A DNA stretch of 64,000 bases from Acanthococcus lagerstroemiae (GCA_031841125.1 CM063114.1:9548001-9612000), one strand, 5' to 3'; positions 22,893 through 36,552 are shown, numbered from the stretch's first letter. The notes: generated from the letters alone by a model not told the origin. Numbers and translations are program-made.

Positions 22893-23502
22893 CTGTAATA
22901 TGCGCCATCACCTCAAATAATTTTCGAGACACCGACATAGATTTGCAGTGGTACTATCGCGATATAATCGGGTATTATAAATAATTTTCAAAACGAAACA
23001 TGTTTAGTTTTGAAAGATAACCTACGGACGAACACGAAGAAGTACATCGGTGCGGTTTATAAATGAGAAAATTCAACTTACGTTCACTCGCTGTTATTAA
23101 GAGACAAATACAATGTTGTGCACACTGCACAAATATCGAATAATTATGCGACAAAAGAAATTTTTATGGTAAGTTCAGTCATACGCCACAAATTCTACGA
23201 CCATGCGGCATGCGGCCAAACGTTAGGTTATCTTATTTCCGCCAAAAGCTGACGCCATAGAACCAGAAGCAGGTTTGCCAGATTTTCTCTTTTTTCAAGT
23301 TGAAATCAAAATCAAGTGTACCAATGTCGCCCAAAATCACCTAACTGATGATTTCGAAAATGTTTTTTCAAAAGGCTCTAAACGTAATAGACTTTAGGTT
23401 CTTTTTCTGAATTCATAGTAGTACCATCATCTGAGGTAGTTGCGTCTTTGCTTTTGGCTTCTTGTGCTTTCTGTAACTGACAACTTTCGGCTGACTCGCG
23501 TT
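22893..23502. other. Upstream flank of the Hsp60 pseudogene, no gene
   Basis: The base just before the pseudogene ATG is preceded by TATTACAG, a good acceptor, suggesting a former 5'-UTR intron. Nothing else recognisable. Confidence 0.45.
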
Positions 23503-23809
23503 GGTAAAAGCAGGGATAGCAAACAAAACGAAAAAATAACGATTGATTTTTGTCTAAAATATTGAAACGAAATAACAAAAAAAACGTTTCGTTTGCCATC
23601 CCTAGTTTTCTGATTTGTGATTTTTAGGATCGGCTACTAGTAGCCGAGCCTACTGTAATCGAAATTTCATTTCTTTTCCCGGGTGAGTTCAGTAAAAAGC
23701 AGGGATGGCAAACAAACGAAACGAAATAACGAAATAACGATTGATTTCTGTCAAAAATATTGAAACGAAAAAAAAAAAAACTGTTTCGTTTGCCCTCCCC
23801 GGGTAAAAG
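23503..23809. mobile_element. Composite hAT-type MITE pair with 8-bp duplication GGTAAAAG
   Basis: The body 23511-23801 starts CAGGGATAGCAAAC and ends GTTTGCCCTCCCCG; GGTAAAAG flanks both sides (23503-23510, 23802-23809). Inside are two head-to-tail near-palindromic units (23511-23604 and 23700-23801), each CAGGGAT(A/G)GCAAAC...GTTTGCC(A)TCCC. Their interiors repeat AACGAAA-type words. The 95-bp spacer holds a perfect 18-bp palindrome, TCGGCTACTAGTAGCCGA (23630-23647). Confidence 0.85.
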
Positions 23810-23956
23810 CTTCAACATGCAAGATGCAAAACGAAAACAAAAGGAAAAATTAAAATTGTTAAACATGATACTTGAATTATTTTAGTTGTTTTCCTCGGCA
23901 GTTAATATGACCAGAAAAGAAAAAATATTGTTTTTGCTATTTTTACGTGAATGAGC

Positions 23957-26306
23957 AAAGAGGACACTTTTTTAAATTATTATTATTAATTATTACAGCC
24001 TTTTCTTCATAAACTAGTATATCTACTAACATATTACTATTTGTAAACGGGGAAATGTCCCCCTTTTCCTTTGTTTAGGTCCCTCTTCGGGCAAAGGCCT
24101 CTCCGTACAGGGCCCAGTTGTTGTTGCGATTGGCGGCTGCTCTTTGCCACGGAAAGCTTATAAATTTCTCAATCTTGTCCCACCATCTTGTCATCGGCCT
24201 TCCCCTTGATCTTTTTGCCTCGTATGGCGTCCAGACTTCTGCCTTGTTGCCTCACCTACTCAAATTTTGTCTCGCGATGTGACCAGCATAGCTTCATTTC
24301 AATTTTTTGGTTTTGTATCCTAGATCCACCATCCTCGTTTTTCTCTTCTGACTTCGTTTTTAATTTTTCCCCTTCTTTTTACGCCCAAAATGCTCCTTCC
24401 CATCGCCTTTTGCGTATTTTGTAATCTCTGCGTCCCTCTTTTAGTTAATGCCTAAGTCTGGGCGCCATATGTCAATACTGGTTGGGTGCAGCTGCCCCAT
24501 TCTTAGTTTTCATTTTCAAGTTTACTTTTATAAAATGATTTTAAACTCCAGTAACTTTTCCACCCTTGTTGAATTCTTTTACTTATTTCTTTCCCCTTTC
24601 TATTTTCAAATTATATTAACTGTCCTAAATATTCAATTTCTTCTACTTATTCTATTTCGTTTCCCTCTATAAATATTTTCTCTTTCTTACCATTTAATAA
24701 TATTTTTGTTTTTGTTTTCTTATAATTTAGTTTCAATCCTGCCTTTTCACTTATTTTTGCTAATTCCTGGGCCCAGCTGCACCACCTCTCCAATCGAGTC
24801 GGCAATTATAACCACGTCGTCGGCAAATCTTACAAATATTCCCTATCGATTTTAATTTCATTTTCTACCCAGCCTGTTTCCCTAAAAATTTGTACTAGCA
24901 CACAGTTGGAAATATTAGGGGGCAGCGGATTCCCCTGTCTTACTCCTCTCTCTATCTTAAATTCGCGTACTTTCCTATCGGTTTTAACATATTCTCGTGA
25001 GTTTTCGTACAGTTTTTGTATTAGCCGTATATAACTTGTGGTTTAACTCCTTGTGCTTTTAGTTCTCACCACAGGTATGATTGTTCAACCGTATCAAAGG
25101 TTTTCTGGAAATCAATAAAAAGCAAGGATAGTCCTAGATCATATTCCTTCGCTTTTTCAATTAGTTGATTTAATGGGTGAAAATGTGATCAATAGTTGAA
25201 TAGTTTCTCCTGAACCCCGCCTGTTCCCTCCCTTGCATCGAGTCCAGCTGGTTGTAAATTCTATCTTTTATTATTTTTAGAGAAAATTTTACTACTACAT
25301 GTAGTTGTTAATACTTTCTTTCTCTACTTTTTTAAATAAAATTATTATTTCAGCCTCCTCCCGGTGTCTTGGTATCTCTTCTTCCAGTAATATTTTGTTG
25401 AACTCCGATGTTAGAGGTGAACATAATTCTTCAGAAAATTCTCTGAATGTTTTGTTTTCTATATCATCGGGGCCAGCCACTTGGCTAATTTTTAGTTTTT
25501 TCAGTACATTCGAAACTTTATTTTTGATAATTTTGGGAAATTCTTCTTCTTTTCTACCTTTCACATGTGGATTACATCTTCTCTCCCCTTCCTTCCTTTT
25601 TTGTGTACCCCCTTCACTACTGTATAATTTTTCGTAAAATTTGGTGGCTATTTCGACTATCTCCTCTCTGGTATATTCTTTCTTGTTTTTATTATTTTCC
25701 ATGGCAACAATCATATTCTTCCCATTACTAAGTTCTTTCTCACCCGTTTAGTTGATCCGCTCTCCCCCAATATTTCGTTAATTTTTGCTTCATTGTAATT
25801 TTTAACATCCCTACAGATTTCTCGTTTCACTCTTCTACGAGGAGTTCAATTTCTTTCAGATTTGTTTTTTCAATTTTCTAGGCCAGACCGTTTTTCTTTT
25901 CTCTACTAACAATTTAATTTCTCTATTGATTTTATCGTTGGTGCTCTCTTTGGCTTTTTTAGTACCATATATCTGATTGATTTGAGCTAAACAGTTTTCG
26001 ATATAGTCCCTCCTGCATTTTCATTTCTTTCAATCGGTCTCTATTAATTAGGAGACTTAATTCTTTTTTCGCATCTTCTTGCCTAAACTGAGGTATAATT
26101 TTTCTTTCCGTCATCTCTTTCTGTTTATAATTCTTAAATTTTCCCCTTCTTTTAATCGTTATTGTTGCTCTACATAATCTATGGTCCGATGAAAAGTGGA
26201 AACCTGGCAGCGTGGCAACATCTTGCACTATCGATAGGTCGTTGACTGGGATGTGGTCTATTTCATTCTTATTGTTTTTGTCAGGCGACATAAAGAGGAC
26301 ACTTTT
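23957..26306 (-). mobile_element. 5'-truncated LINE with 15-bp target-site duplication
   Basis: AAAGAGGACACTTTT occurs at 23957-23971 and again at 26292-26306, exactly bounding a minus-strand LINE (23972-26291). Its 3' end shows an (AAT)-type tail (TTATTATTATTAATTATTAC on the plus strand). The 5' end is cut within the endonuclease domain. This is the expected product of target-primed reverse transcription. Confidence 0.93.
24060..26291 (-). pseudogene. LINE endonuclease/reverse transcriptase remnant (RTE-like)
   Basis: From 26291 downward: NEIDHIPVNDLSIVQ and FHFSSDHRLCRATI are the end of the endonuclease. Then come EIVEIATKFYEKLYSSE, KKLKISQVAGPDDIENK and PLTSEFNKILLEEEIPRH, the reverse transcriptase N-terminal blocks (25714-25295). 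STIDHI, LLFIDFQKTFDTV and degraded QGNPLPPN follow, and the C-terminal RPMTRWWDKIEKFI ends at NNNWALYGEAFARRG near 24090. Many stops and shifts. It resembles the plus-strand LINE at 15.7-18.3 kb at the same blocks but is much more decayed. Confidence 0.85.
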
Positions 26307-26452
26307 ACCGTTTTACCTTTCAGAATATACCCTGGAAATGTTATTTTTGCATGTTAAGGAGCTTTTTTATGGAGACAGTTACATTTTTAGAGACAGAAAA
26401 ATCAATTTACTTGAACTTATAGTATCACCACACCAATGCATCCTATAATATT

Positions 26453-27545
26453 TATGTATCTAATTAATGCTAGCTCGAGACGTGCATGTATACAGACCTT
26501 TTACCTTTAGCTTGATTTGTAATCAGTTAATTTGTTTAAATATTCATCAATCTAGGTAGTAGATGTGCTTCAGCGCGGGGAACCATGTGTGCTCTGCGCA
26601 ACTAAAACGTAAGGAAGAGACAAAAATTAGCAGATAACTAATAACAATAGGGTCTTTCAATTCATTAGAAATTACATAAGGAAGCTGGGAAATGTAAATT
26701 ATCTCACAGAAAATATACAAACATTATGATAAATTCAAATGAAAAATGTACTCACTATCATACTGTAGAAGAAAGTCGAATATTCTCATAAAACATAACA
26801 GATTCAAACATGAAAATCACTTCACATGACAACAAAACTAATTCAACATAAAAATCACTTCACAGTACAAAACAGAAACTGATAGAAATATGAAAATCAC
26901 TTCACATTACTGCATGTTCAACATGTGAACACTGAAACCACAATAAAAATAATTAGAATATTTTTTTAAAAATCACATCATGTGCAACGTAAAAACCTAA
27001 ACAAGTTTATATTCATTATATGTATCTTACATAAAATATCTAATTAATGCTAGCTGGAGAAGTGCATGTACAGGCCTCTTACCTTTAACTTGATTTGTAA
27101 TCAGTTAATTTGTTTGAATAATATTCTTCAATTCTTCATCAATATAGCAGATGCGTTTCTGCATGGGGAACAGTGGGCACTCTGCGCAGCTAAAGTAAGG
27201 GAAGAGAGAAGAAAGATTAGAAGATAACTAATAATAGTAAGATCTTTCGATGCATTAGAAATTACAGGTCCAAACAACCTAAGAAAAATGTAAATTATCT
27301 TATAGGAAATATACACATTATCATGATAAATTCAAATGAAAAATGTACTCACTATTATACTGTAGAACAAAGTTGAATATTCTCATAAAACAAAACAAAT
27401 TAAAACATGAAAATCACTTCACATCACGAAAGAACCAATAAATTTAAACATGAAAATCACTTCACATCACAGAAAACCGATTCAAATGTGAAACAAATCC
27501 ACATCACATCACAACTTGAAAACCTAAACAAGTTCATATCCATTG
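26453..27545. repeat. Tandem ~580-bp segmental duplication
   Basis: Copy A (26453-27030) and copy B (27036-27545) share TATCTAATTAATGCTAGCT, TTGATTTGTAATCAGTTAAT, AAATGAAAAATGTACTCACT and the ending cluster of TGAAAATCACTTCACAT words. That 17-mer recurs at about 26813, 26850, 26891, 27407 and 27449, forming a small satellite at the end of each copy. Both copies preserve matching splice-like signals on the minus strand. Confidence 0.85.
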
Positions 27546-28205
27546 TATCTTATATCTTCTTATATCTAACCGCCACCATCTATCAGCAACAGCACAATCT
27601 ACAGGGAGAAAAGGATCTAAAATAGATATCAAAACCCGGTTTACATTTACAAAAAAAAAACAAACAAAAAAAACTGAATTTGTTATTTACCTATACCATT
27701 AGAAACAGCATTATTAGAAGGTTGGTAATACATCAGTTCAAAATTGAAGAACTGTTACAAATACCTAGTTTGACGTTACTGAAATGTGTTCATCTTGTAT
27801 GCATTCCAGAAAAACGAAATCAAAATTATTCGTAATTGCTGGAATTTCAAAATTATTCTACGTTAATGAGTTACGAAGATTAAATTATTGGTAGGCAAAA
27901 TTAACAGATCAATAAGAGTATAATATATGATTCGTTACTTCGTTAGATCCTTTCAACAGAAAATAATAAGGGGGGGGGGAGTCGCTGTTGCTGAACATAT
28001 AAAAATTGAAACAGACTCACCGACTGGAACTGTTGAGGAACTTACGCGAAGGAAACTGGCCTAATATGAATTAACGCGAACGCGAAATCGGAAAACCGCA
28101 CAAATACGCAATAAATTCAAATTCGATTTCAAAAATTGAGATCCTTGCTCACAGTGAACGCGAACAGAATACGAGGGAAATCGCGAACAACCGCACTTTA
28201 CAACA
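26505..28205 (-). CDS. Possible small spliced minus-strand gene, function unknown
   Basis: Weak call. Candidate 5' non-coding exon about 28205-28021, donor GTGAGT. Next exon 27751-27691 contains ATG at 27733 (MYYQPSNNAVSNGI), donor GTAAAT. Next exon 27616 down to a TGA at 27534-27536 (DPFLPVDCAVADRWWRLDIR). Spliced in phase, these give about 41 residues with no domain I know. Further down, exon-like blocks 27189-27083 and 26601-26505 sit in the tandem copies with good acceptors (CTTTAG, GTTTTAG) and donors (GTAAGA, GTAAAA); copy B translates CAECPLFPMQKRICYIDEEL. These may be 3' non-coding or alternative exons. It may equally be a long non-coding RNA. Confidence 0.25.
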
Positions 28206-31200
28206 ATAAGGGGGAGGAGGAAGGAAATGCTTGAAATTGAAAGTCTTCCATAATCCTATTGAGGTAACTCATTCATGCCTTTACTTTTTATAGACAAGAA
28301 GACGATACAGAAAGAAATCCTCTGATGAGAAAATTTTATCTTTCTTTAAGGAGTGATAATGGAGCCCAGATGTTCACGCAGTCCAGACTGGCTAAATGTG
28401 CAATAAAAATTAATGACTATGCAATCAAAAAAAATCGAAAAATGATTAAACTGCAGCTGTCTAAACAAAAGACCAAAAGAAACCTAGAAGACCATTAGAC
28501 TAAACTACCTCCCAGGACTTTGTTCAGCAAATATCACAATATTGCACGCACTCTTCAGGGCAGCTTGTTAGCTCTTATACTAGGCGGCGAACTCTTAAAA
28601 TTTCTTGTGTTGCGATAATTTCTAGGGAGTGCGGCAACAGCATTTAGTACCAAACAGCTATGAACGAACATTTGAGCTTTATAGTTATTGATTTCCCAAT
28701 GTACCTACTCGGTTAACTTTACAGTCAGCATTATAATTGGATATAATTACTCAACATAATTGAGGAACTTTCAATTTCAGATTTTTCCATCCGATTCCCC
28801 CCAAAAAAGAACAATAGCACAATTCTTCGTAAACTTGTGTACAATCGGTGTTATCCAGTGACATATTCATCGATGTTTCTCTTCAAGTCTGCTTGGTTAT
28901 TCCTGAAAATATAAAAAGTAATTAATGGTAGATACAAACTGAAAACTACTTGATAAAACGTATACTCTATAGATTCAAGTACATATTATAACGAAGTTTC
29001 AAGGAAGGTGGAAACTAGAGATTAGACTAAATTTCGAGCAGTAGAAAATGAAGACGAAAGGTCGAGTCTCCAGCTTTCATTTATACCATAGGTATATTTA
29101 AAATTACGGATTCCCACTTAACAAAATTGACAAGAGCGATCGTAGATCAAGATTCTTCGAAAAATTCAGTAGTTGATCAGTTAAGGGAGGGAGGTGAGTC
29201 TTTTTTACTTATTTTCTTTATTTATTTATAAGCTTAACATGGCCATTTACGGGAGACGGGGGGGGGGGACACATAAGTAAGGGAAAACTATTAGACTTCT
29301 TAAAAATAGTAAAATAAAAACTAAATAAGAGAACGAGAGACAGACAGACAGTGAGCCAACAGAATCATCCGGACTCAGGCACACTTTTACCGGGGAATGA
29401 AGGGACAATTTTCTAGGCCTTCTGACAGCAGAGGTTTGCAAATAGTATTTTAAATAAATATGGACTCAGTGGCTCAGAAATTCAATAAATTTTCGCTTGC
29501 TTCGCTGGCTTTTTTTTCTTCTTCTTCCTTCTAGAAATCATTCATTAGCGATCAGGCCAAGGTGTACCTGGAAACGAGAATCGACGAATTGGCAAAAAAT
29601 TTTGCTTGTTTCTCTAACAGTAGCTGTTTTTTCCCCTAGAAATTATTTACTAGTGTGCCAAGCCATAGTGAACCTAGAAAGAAACTCAATCGGAAATCTG
29701 CAGATCTAAGTTTCTTGCACCACTTTATTCTACAAAAACTGTCCGAAGTCCTATTTTTTTCTATCGGGCGGATGAGCTGATTTTTTCAAAAATAGTTTTT
29801 TAGTAATTGACACTAAAATGCATGCAAACCATCTACCAACTTATGTAATGGGTATGCCATATAATTACCTATGGAAATAAGAGTGTCCCGACAATAAACG
29901 CTCAACCGTCAAGCTAGCGTAGAAAAAGTGAACTAAAGTCCTTTTGGAAATCATAAATCCCTACGCATATTATGTATCCCCCCCCCCCCCAGTACTACAG
30001 CGATGGGGCAAAACTCCGTGAAATAGCGAAAAAAAGAATAAATAAAACAGGAATTATTTTCAATGAAACAATGAAAAAAACAATATAAGAAAGGTTTGGC
30101 AACATTTTCTTATTTCATGATTTTGGATTGAATGGACTATAGCATGACACATTCCGTGAGTATATCTGCCCGATTCTTAAAAGTACTCTCAGAAAAAGTG
30201 TAATTTCTTGGGTGCCACAATTCTCATGAATGAGGAGCTTCAACTTCACAACTACCCACTACTGAAACCAATTCTTGGACAATCTAGAGAATCATGAACT
30301 TTTTCACACAAACCCCCAGCCCCTCGCGACTAACAAAGCAAGTTTCAAATGTCTAAGCTTTTTAAAGGAATTTATTTTTTAATTAGTTGATTTTCTTCAA
30401 ATAGAATAATATTGCCTTGAATCCTGGAACGAAATTCAAATTGTCGTTATGGAGCCGAAATCATTCATCATTAAAGATTTGCAATCAGATGATAGTATAA
30501 CCAGTTGTTTGTCTCAGAATTCAGATCAATAAAGAATCTAAAGTTAAATTGATTGAAAAAAAAAAGCTTCTCTTCGTTCGGTTAAAAATAGAATGAATAT
30601 TACAGTTTGAAGCGCTGATAAATAATAAGTACCCCAAAACAGCGGTATCTGAAACACATTGTTTCTACCAGGGCCACAGCTAACCACAACAATAATTACA
30701 GGTGGGGTAGAAGAGAGGTTTTTATCTAGGTAACTTGTTCTTTAAAAATTAAGTTTTTTAAATTAAAAAAAAAATCCATTACAATGGGAAGACATTGAAT
30801 ATTTTCTTCATGGCTAATTCTCTATAAGTGGCGACTTCTCCTCCTACAATTTTTTTTTGGGGGAGGGGAGGGGGTAAAACAGCAAATCCCTCCCTCCCTA
30901 TTAATTTGATAGCCATCACATCCAGCGACTAGATCGTTGAAAAAGATAAATTTTAGCGTCACAAGAGATAAGAAAATAGGTTTCTTTATGTACCATGCAA
31001 AAATTTTTTGAATTTTCTATACTTAGTTACTTTAAGAATTGTACTTTCAGGCTAAAGAAAGGCGTTGGATCTCCAATTTAAAAAAAAATTATTATTATTA
31101 GTATACAGCCTGTACTGAGAAGGGAATGTAGCATGCCCTACTCAGCCTAACGTTGAGCATAGGCCTCCCCCACCTTTCTCCACCTTTCCCGATTTTCCGC

Positions 31201-34200
31201 AGCTCTTCTCCAAAGCTTGGATCTCAAATTACCAGCCCATTTATTCATGGCTATGATCCAGCAGAGACATCAGACCAGAAGTATGTAAAGTACATGGTAT
31301 CCTCTAAATAATATGATAAAAGTACATATTATCTTCTTATGTACAAGTACACATGTGTATACAATAAATTTGTTAGTAGGTACTTCAATTCTAGTTTCAT
31401 TAATTAAAACGCACAAATGTAATCGGAGTGTTTCAAATTACACGATCTTTAGAATTAATCATATAACCAGTAATCATCAACCTGGATGGCGAAGTGCTAC
31501 CATTCTCTGACTAGTAGTGGCAGCTACAGAAACGGCGCAATGTTAAAATCCTTAAGACTAAAATATTTCATACCTACTCCAGACTACACCTTGTATTTAT
31601 TACTATTCTAAGCATTCATAGGTATTCAGTTCTCTGCGTAGTTGTACTCGCTACCAATCCAAAGGTAGTAGACTACTACCAATTTTACGATCCCCTCTAC
31701 CATCTGGGAATGAGCAGAACTTCTTATCATAGACAGGTGTGCAAAGATGAACTTTTCAACTTTCATTAGCAGTTGCTCCCACAGGTAGAACCAGAAGTTT
31801 TGATAAAGTGTACCACTTTTCAAACATATGATACCTTCTTTTTCAAATTTGTAAAATTTACAATGTTTAACCATCATTCTGTATTGATGGACAAATTTTT
31901 TGAAAGTGAAAATCCATCAATACACAAAATATGCTAATGTCATAAACATAAAACTTTTTTTTTTTTTTTTTTTTAAATGAAAGGTCTTACCAGTGCACAC
32001 TGTACACACCGCCTGGTTCGCCAGTGGTTGCTCCAATGATATTAATTTCATCTGAGCACCTGCTATCACTCGTTCTAATTTTCATTTCAGATTAGGGTCA
32101 CTGTTAACGTGTCGATCAGTATATCCTAGTTGGCACAGGAGGAAGTAAAATCAGTAGTACTACCTATTAGTACCTTTGGATTGGTAGTGCGAGTACCGTA
32201 GTAGATAAGAATTGTACGTAAATGCTCAGCACAGAGTCAAATGAAAGTACCACAAAATCTAAAAAATCGGTTCTGCTACCAAAAATCTGACATTTCACTG
32301 CTTCCATTGGCTTTCTGGCAGTCGCTATACCAAATATATATTGAAAAAAATGATAGCATTTCGCCAACGAGGATGTTAATACATATAAATTGAATTAAAA
32401 CAAATGTAAATAAATGGTACCACGAAAACCAAGCACATTTTATTTTGGAAGTTTATATAAGAGGGTTTTTCAAAAGTAGATATCTTGGTTTTGCTCAATT
32501 TGTTAAATTCACTAATTCCAACTGAATAATTTAATAAATTTACTAAGTTTGATTTAGTTTAAGAGGAAACGGCTAATTTGGATCATAATACTTACATTTG
32601 TCTGAAGAAATGAATCGTCCAATGGGATGCTCATTGAGATCACTACAGGAACAGATCGTGTTCAACCTCTGACTAGGTATCTTGTAGAATTTGAATAAGG
32701 AAACTTTCGCACCAAACGTAGTCGTGTCACGCGTGGTCTTTTTAAACATTAGCAATGAATATGCAATTTCTATGAAAAAATATAAATTTCAATTTAGCGC
32801 TGATACAGGAATGCTAGCAGATGAAAGTTATAAACACATATCCCTTCTAAGGGAATTCAAATTCAAAAAGGGTTCACTGAATACTAAATAACTATAACTA
32901 TTGCTCATGGATGACTTATAGAAGCATCAAAACATATTATGAAGGGTTCTTTGATCCACAGGTAATACCGCTATTTCAAGTTAGTTTTATTCCTGCATTC
33001 AATTGAAGTTCACACTTCATTATAAATCATCGCAGTTTCAAACTGGTATTTATTAATATACACATTTTGTTTTTGAAGGATAATCAACCACTAGAAATAT
33101 CGCATTTACTTTACCAAACTAATAAGCGATAGGAATCTTTTTGATGCGAATACATTGATAACGGTGACTCAAAACTGATTTCAATCTGGTAGGATAGTAA
33201 CTCCACAGTTTCTTCTAACTTCATCAAGATACTCTGTCGCACACCCAAATCATTGAACCATTACTTCCGAGAGGATTGACCCAAGGACTTGGGATTTTGA
33301 TTCTTACTCATAATTGCGCACAAGAAGTTGACGTTACCTTGCATCTATTTTCGCAGTCATAGCGAAGTGTTAATTTCGTCGGCACACACATCAATATAAG
33401 AATCAACAAGAATGTCATCCCATTTCCTGGCCGGTGAAATAAGGGTTCAATGTACTATCGTTTGATAGTATAACCTTTTCGGTAAATCCCCAGAACAAAT
33501 TTCAAGCATCGAATCCACTGAAGAGCCCAGTAATTCAGTAAGTTCTTCAACAAGCACTTTAATACAACTTCCAACCCGACTTACTCCCATTAGCTAAAGC
33601 GGACAGATTTATGTAAGAAGGTAAAAATTCGATTTGTACACGCTTACGAGAACACATAATTGCGACATTATTTTCCAGTTTCCGTATAACTATGAGTGTT
33701 ACGTACCCAATATACAGCATCCAAAAATACCGGCAAATCAGACCGAACTATGATCATTCCATCAACGCACATTTCGCTACATCGTTTTTTCAAAGGGAAG
33801 AATGCACAAAATAAATAATTTCGAATTCATTTTAAACTGAAATTCATCCCGAATAATCGTTTTTATAACACATTGGTGACTGTTGAAAATGCGAACTGAT
33901 TTTTTGAAATGGCGACTGCAATACTCTCTGCTTCCATTTCGCCGGGTACAGGGTACCAAAAAAACAAGATTAAGCCTGTAAGACGAAACGTGACTCAAGC
34001 CAAACTGTCCAGGGAAAAAGACCTTAAACTATGTGTTCATTAGATCTCTTTTCTAAGACACCGAAAAAATGGATACAGTTGCATTCGTATGACGCAACAC
34101 CTGCCGACAGCTCTACCAACACACGCACACTAGCACACAAGACCTCGAATTCTTAGAAGAAGGCACGCTACGAGCAGGAAAGGTTTACCGCCAGAATACA

Positions 34201-36487
34201 CTTGGGTGCAAGTGCCGAGAAATACCCGTTCCAGTGCTACCAGATGTAAGATAATTTCCTTAGTTTTGGGAGATAGTCCTTGTGTCCTTGATGTTGATTG
34301 ATGAGGCACTGCAGCGTGCAGCCTTTTTAGAAATATCAATAATATCGAAAATTTTGCCATTACTAGATTACAGCTCATGTCAGTCCAGATTTAGCTAAAA
34401 CAAATTCAGGTAAAAATCTCGAAAGATTAATGCTACTCGGGTTCTCTGACTTCATTTTTTGGAGCTCCGCTTTCAGTGGCATACACCGACACACCCTTCC
34501 AAACAATATCAAATTATTTTACTTATTCCAGAAATGAGATAATTTCCCGAGCACGACTGTGAAACGGGACCCGATCTGCAGAATTACTGTCTTTGATCAA
34601 GCGTGTCTAGCCTAGAATTTCAAAATTACTCAACAATAGTAATAGTTTTCAATTTGAAAAGAACGCTATTGATGAGACGTCTTAGTTACTAAACATCCCA
34701 AGGGCGGAGTCGAAGCGTCGGCTTTGGGAAAAGAGTTATCGGAGCTACAACTCACTTTTGTAATGTGAGAGGGAATCCTGGTAAATGAGGTAGAAGCAAG
34801 CCTACAGGCCGCAGCCCTGCTCTAGAAATAGCATATGAGGGAATTATTTCGTTATCTTCTGTCCTGATTGACATACCCAAGGAACATAAAATTGGTGATA
34901 TTTCACGAATATCGATGGTTTTACTACAAGTATGGCCGAATAGTTCAAATGCTTCTACGATTCATCTTTCAAACTCACTGTGAATGACGACTGTAACAAA
35001 AGAACATCATGGGCAGTTTGGCAGTACACGGATTGCATACCGCCACATGGGGTATCTTTGGAATAGCCGTGTAACTTAGGACATACCAGTAGGTTTCCAT
35101 AGTATCCATGAATTTCGATCATTCATTGCTCATGTTCATAAGTGACCGGTGTAGGGATTAGCTTAAGTGGGCAATTAATGTGTCTCCTGCTAAATGTCTG
35201 CCCGTGTGTTCGAAGTTATCCGGCTGTTCCAAGACACCTCATTTGACGGTTTCTTCTTAGTCCGCACTCTCCAACAGAAGGTTGGCGATCCACACCGAGA
35301 TACAGCCGCTCTAAATGGATCTGCAGTTATGAGAGATTAAATGGTACTAGGAGAGTGTAGATATCGGTAGGTACAGTTTGAGTGTCCAAGATGAGATCTG
35401 ACAAGAAGGTGGTGTCGACAATCTGAGGACGGGATCACGAGCTTTATGTTTTTGGAGTTAAAAACACTTGGAATTTCGGCACCATATTGCTCACGCTTAT
35501 GAACATAGTTTCATTTTTTTTTCTTCTTTTTTTCTTTTTTTTTTCAGAAGACCAACCTCTGACCCTTCCAAATGGCCAACAGGGAGGGACACAGTATGTG
35601 GAGATTCTGGAAATGTGATGAGAGTGAATTCATATATTTTCGACACTAGTACATATTCTAGAAACCAGGACTTGGTAAATATCGTCGATTGTCGCCATCT
35701 TTCATTCCTGAGGACCTGTTAATGGAATTCATTAAGCTATTCACATTGAAACGTAAACCTAGGCTAATTTGGTTAGCAAACAGCAAAACTCACGATGCGA
35801 ACACATGTCAATTTTCGAAGACTAACATTACACGAGATAAATACCATCGATTTATTGAATCCTTATTATCTGCTTTCTGTCACATGAATCATTACTGAAT
35901 ACATTGCCCATAATTTTATAAAAACATAACTTTGAACGATCTGGTATATGAATTACAAAAAGGAATGATGTGCATATAACCACCTCCATGAATATAACAT
36001 TTTAGAAAGTCCGCGTTGCGACCTCACTATTTTATACATCTTCTTTTAAAAAACAATCAAGACGCAATCTAAAACGAATAATTCTGGATAACGTTATCCA
36101 AAATAATGGAAATAAATAAAAACAGCGAGTAAACAAATAGACCCTTAGGGAGAAAACGTAATCACACAGAGATTTTCAAAAATAACACGAATATGAAAGG
36201 CGTTACGAGAATTCGTGAAAAGGATATACTGAAACTACACACCCAATACGGAATTTCGAGACTCCAGTATCAGACGCGGACTAAAACTATTTTTAAAACT
36301 TCGAATTGATGGTTCTCAAATTACGTTTTTCAATCTTTCCTGGTTGAATGAAAGTTAAAATCAAATCGGAACTAAATTAAGTATACATACAGTTGTAGAT
36401 TAAAGCAGTGATTAAAGGATAAAATTTAATATAACCAGTAATATTGTCGTTTCTCTTGTTTTTTGAAAATAAATTATCCAGCCAACG
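28206..36487. other. 8.3-kb interval with no recognised gene
   Basis: Scanned on both strands. ORFs are short and without domains. Contents: poly-G/poly-C runs (29258, 29990), poly-T (31958-31976), a purine-rich GGGGAGGGGAGGGGG stretch (about 30860-30880) and a LINE 3' fragment at 31083-31265. ACTATCGTTTGATAGT is palindromic at about 33455. Regulatory DNA could be present but I cannot support any site. Confidence 0.5.
31083..31265 (-). mobile_element. LINE 3'-end fragment
   Basis: On the minus strand the translation gives LWRRAAENRERWRKVGEAYA then QR and TAG, the typical last residues of RTE/CR1-like reverse transcriptases. It is followed by a short 3' UTR and a (TAA)-type tail (31088-31103 on the plus strand as TTATTATTATTAG). 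The tail resembles that of the LINE at 23972, suggesting a related family. Confidence 0.75.
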
Positions 36488-36518
36488 TCATTGAAGAACA
36501 AGTCCAATCTATAGCAAA

Positions 36519-36552
<34 letters not shown>

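Noticed and set aside
26453..28205. Rapidly evolving secreted effector gene with microexons
   Set aside because: Considered because of the 7-base exon candidates, but no signal peptide or Cys-motif pair could be assembled.
34130..34378. 82-codon minus-strand ORF with hydrophobic stretches
   Set aside because: No splice partners, domain or start context; consistent with chance in 8 kb of non-coding DNA.
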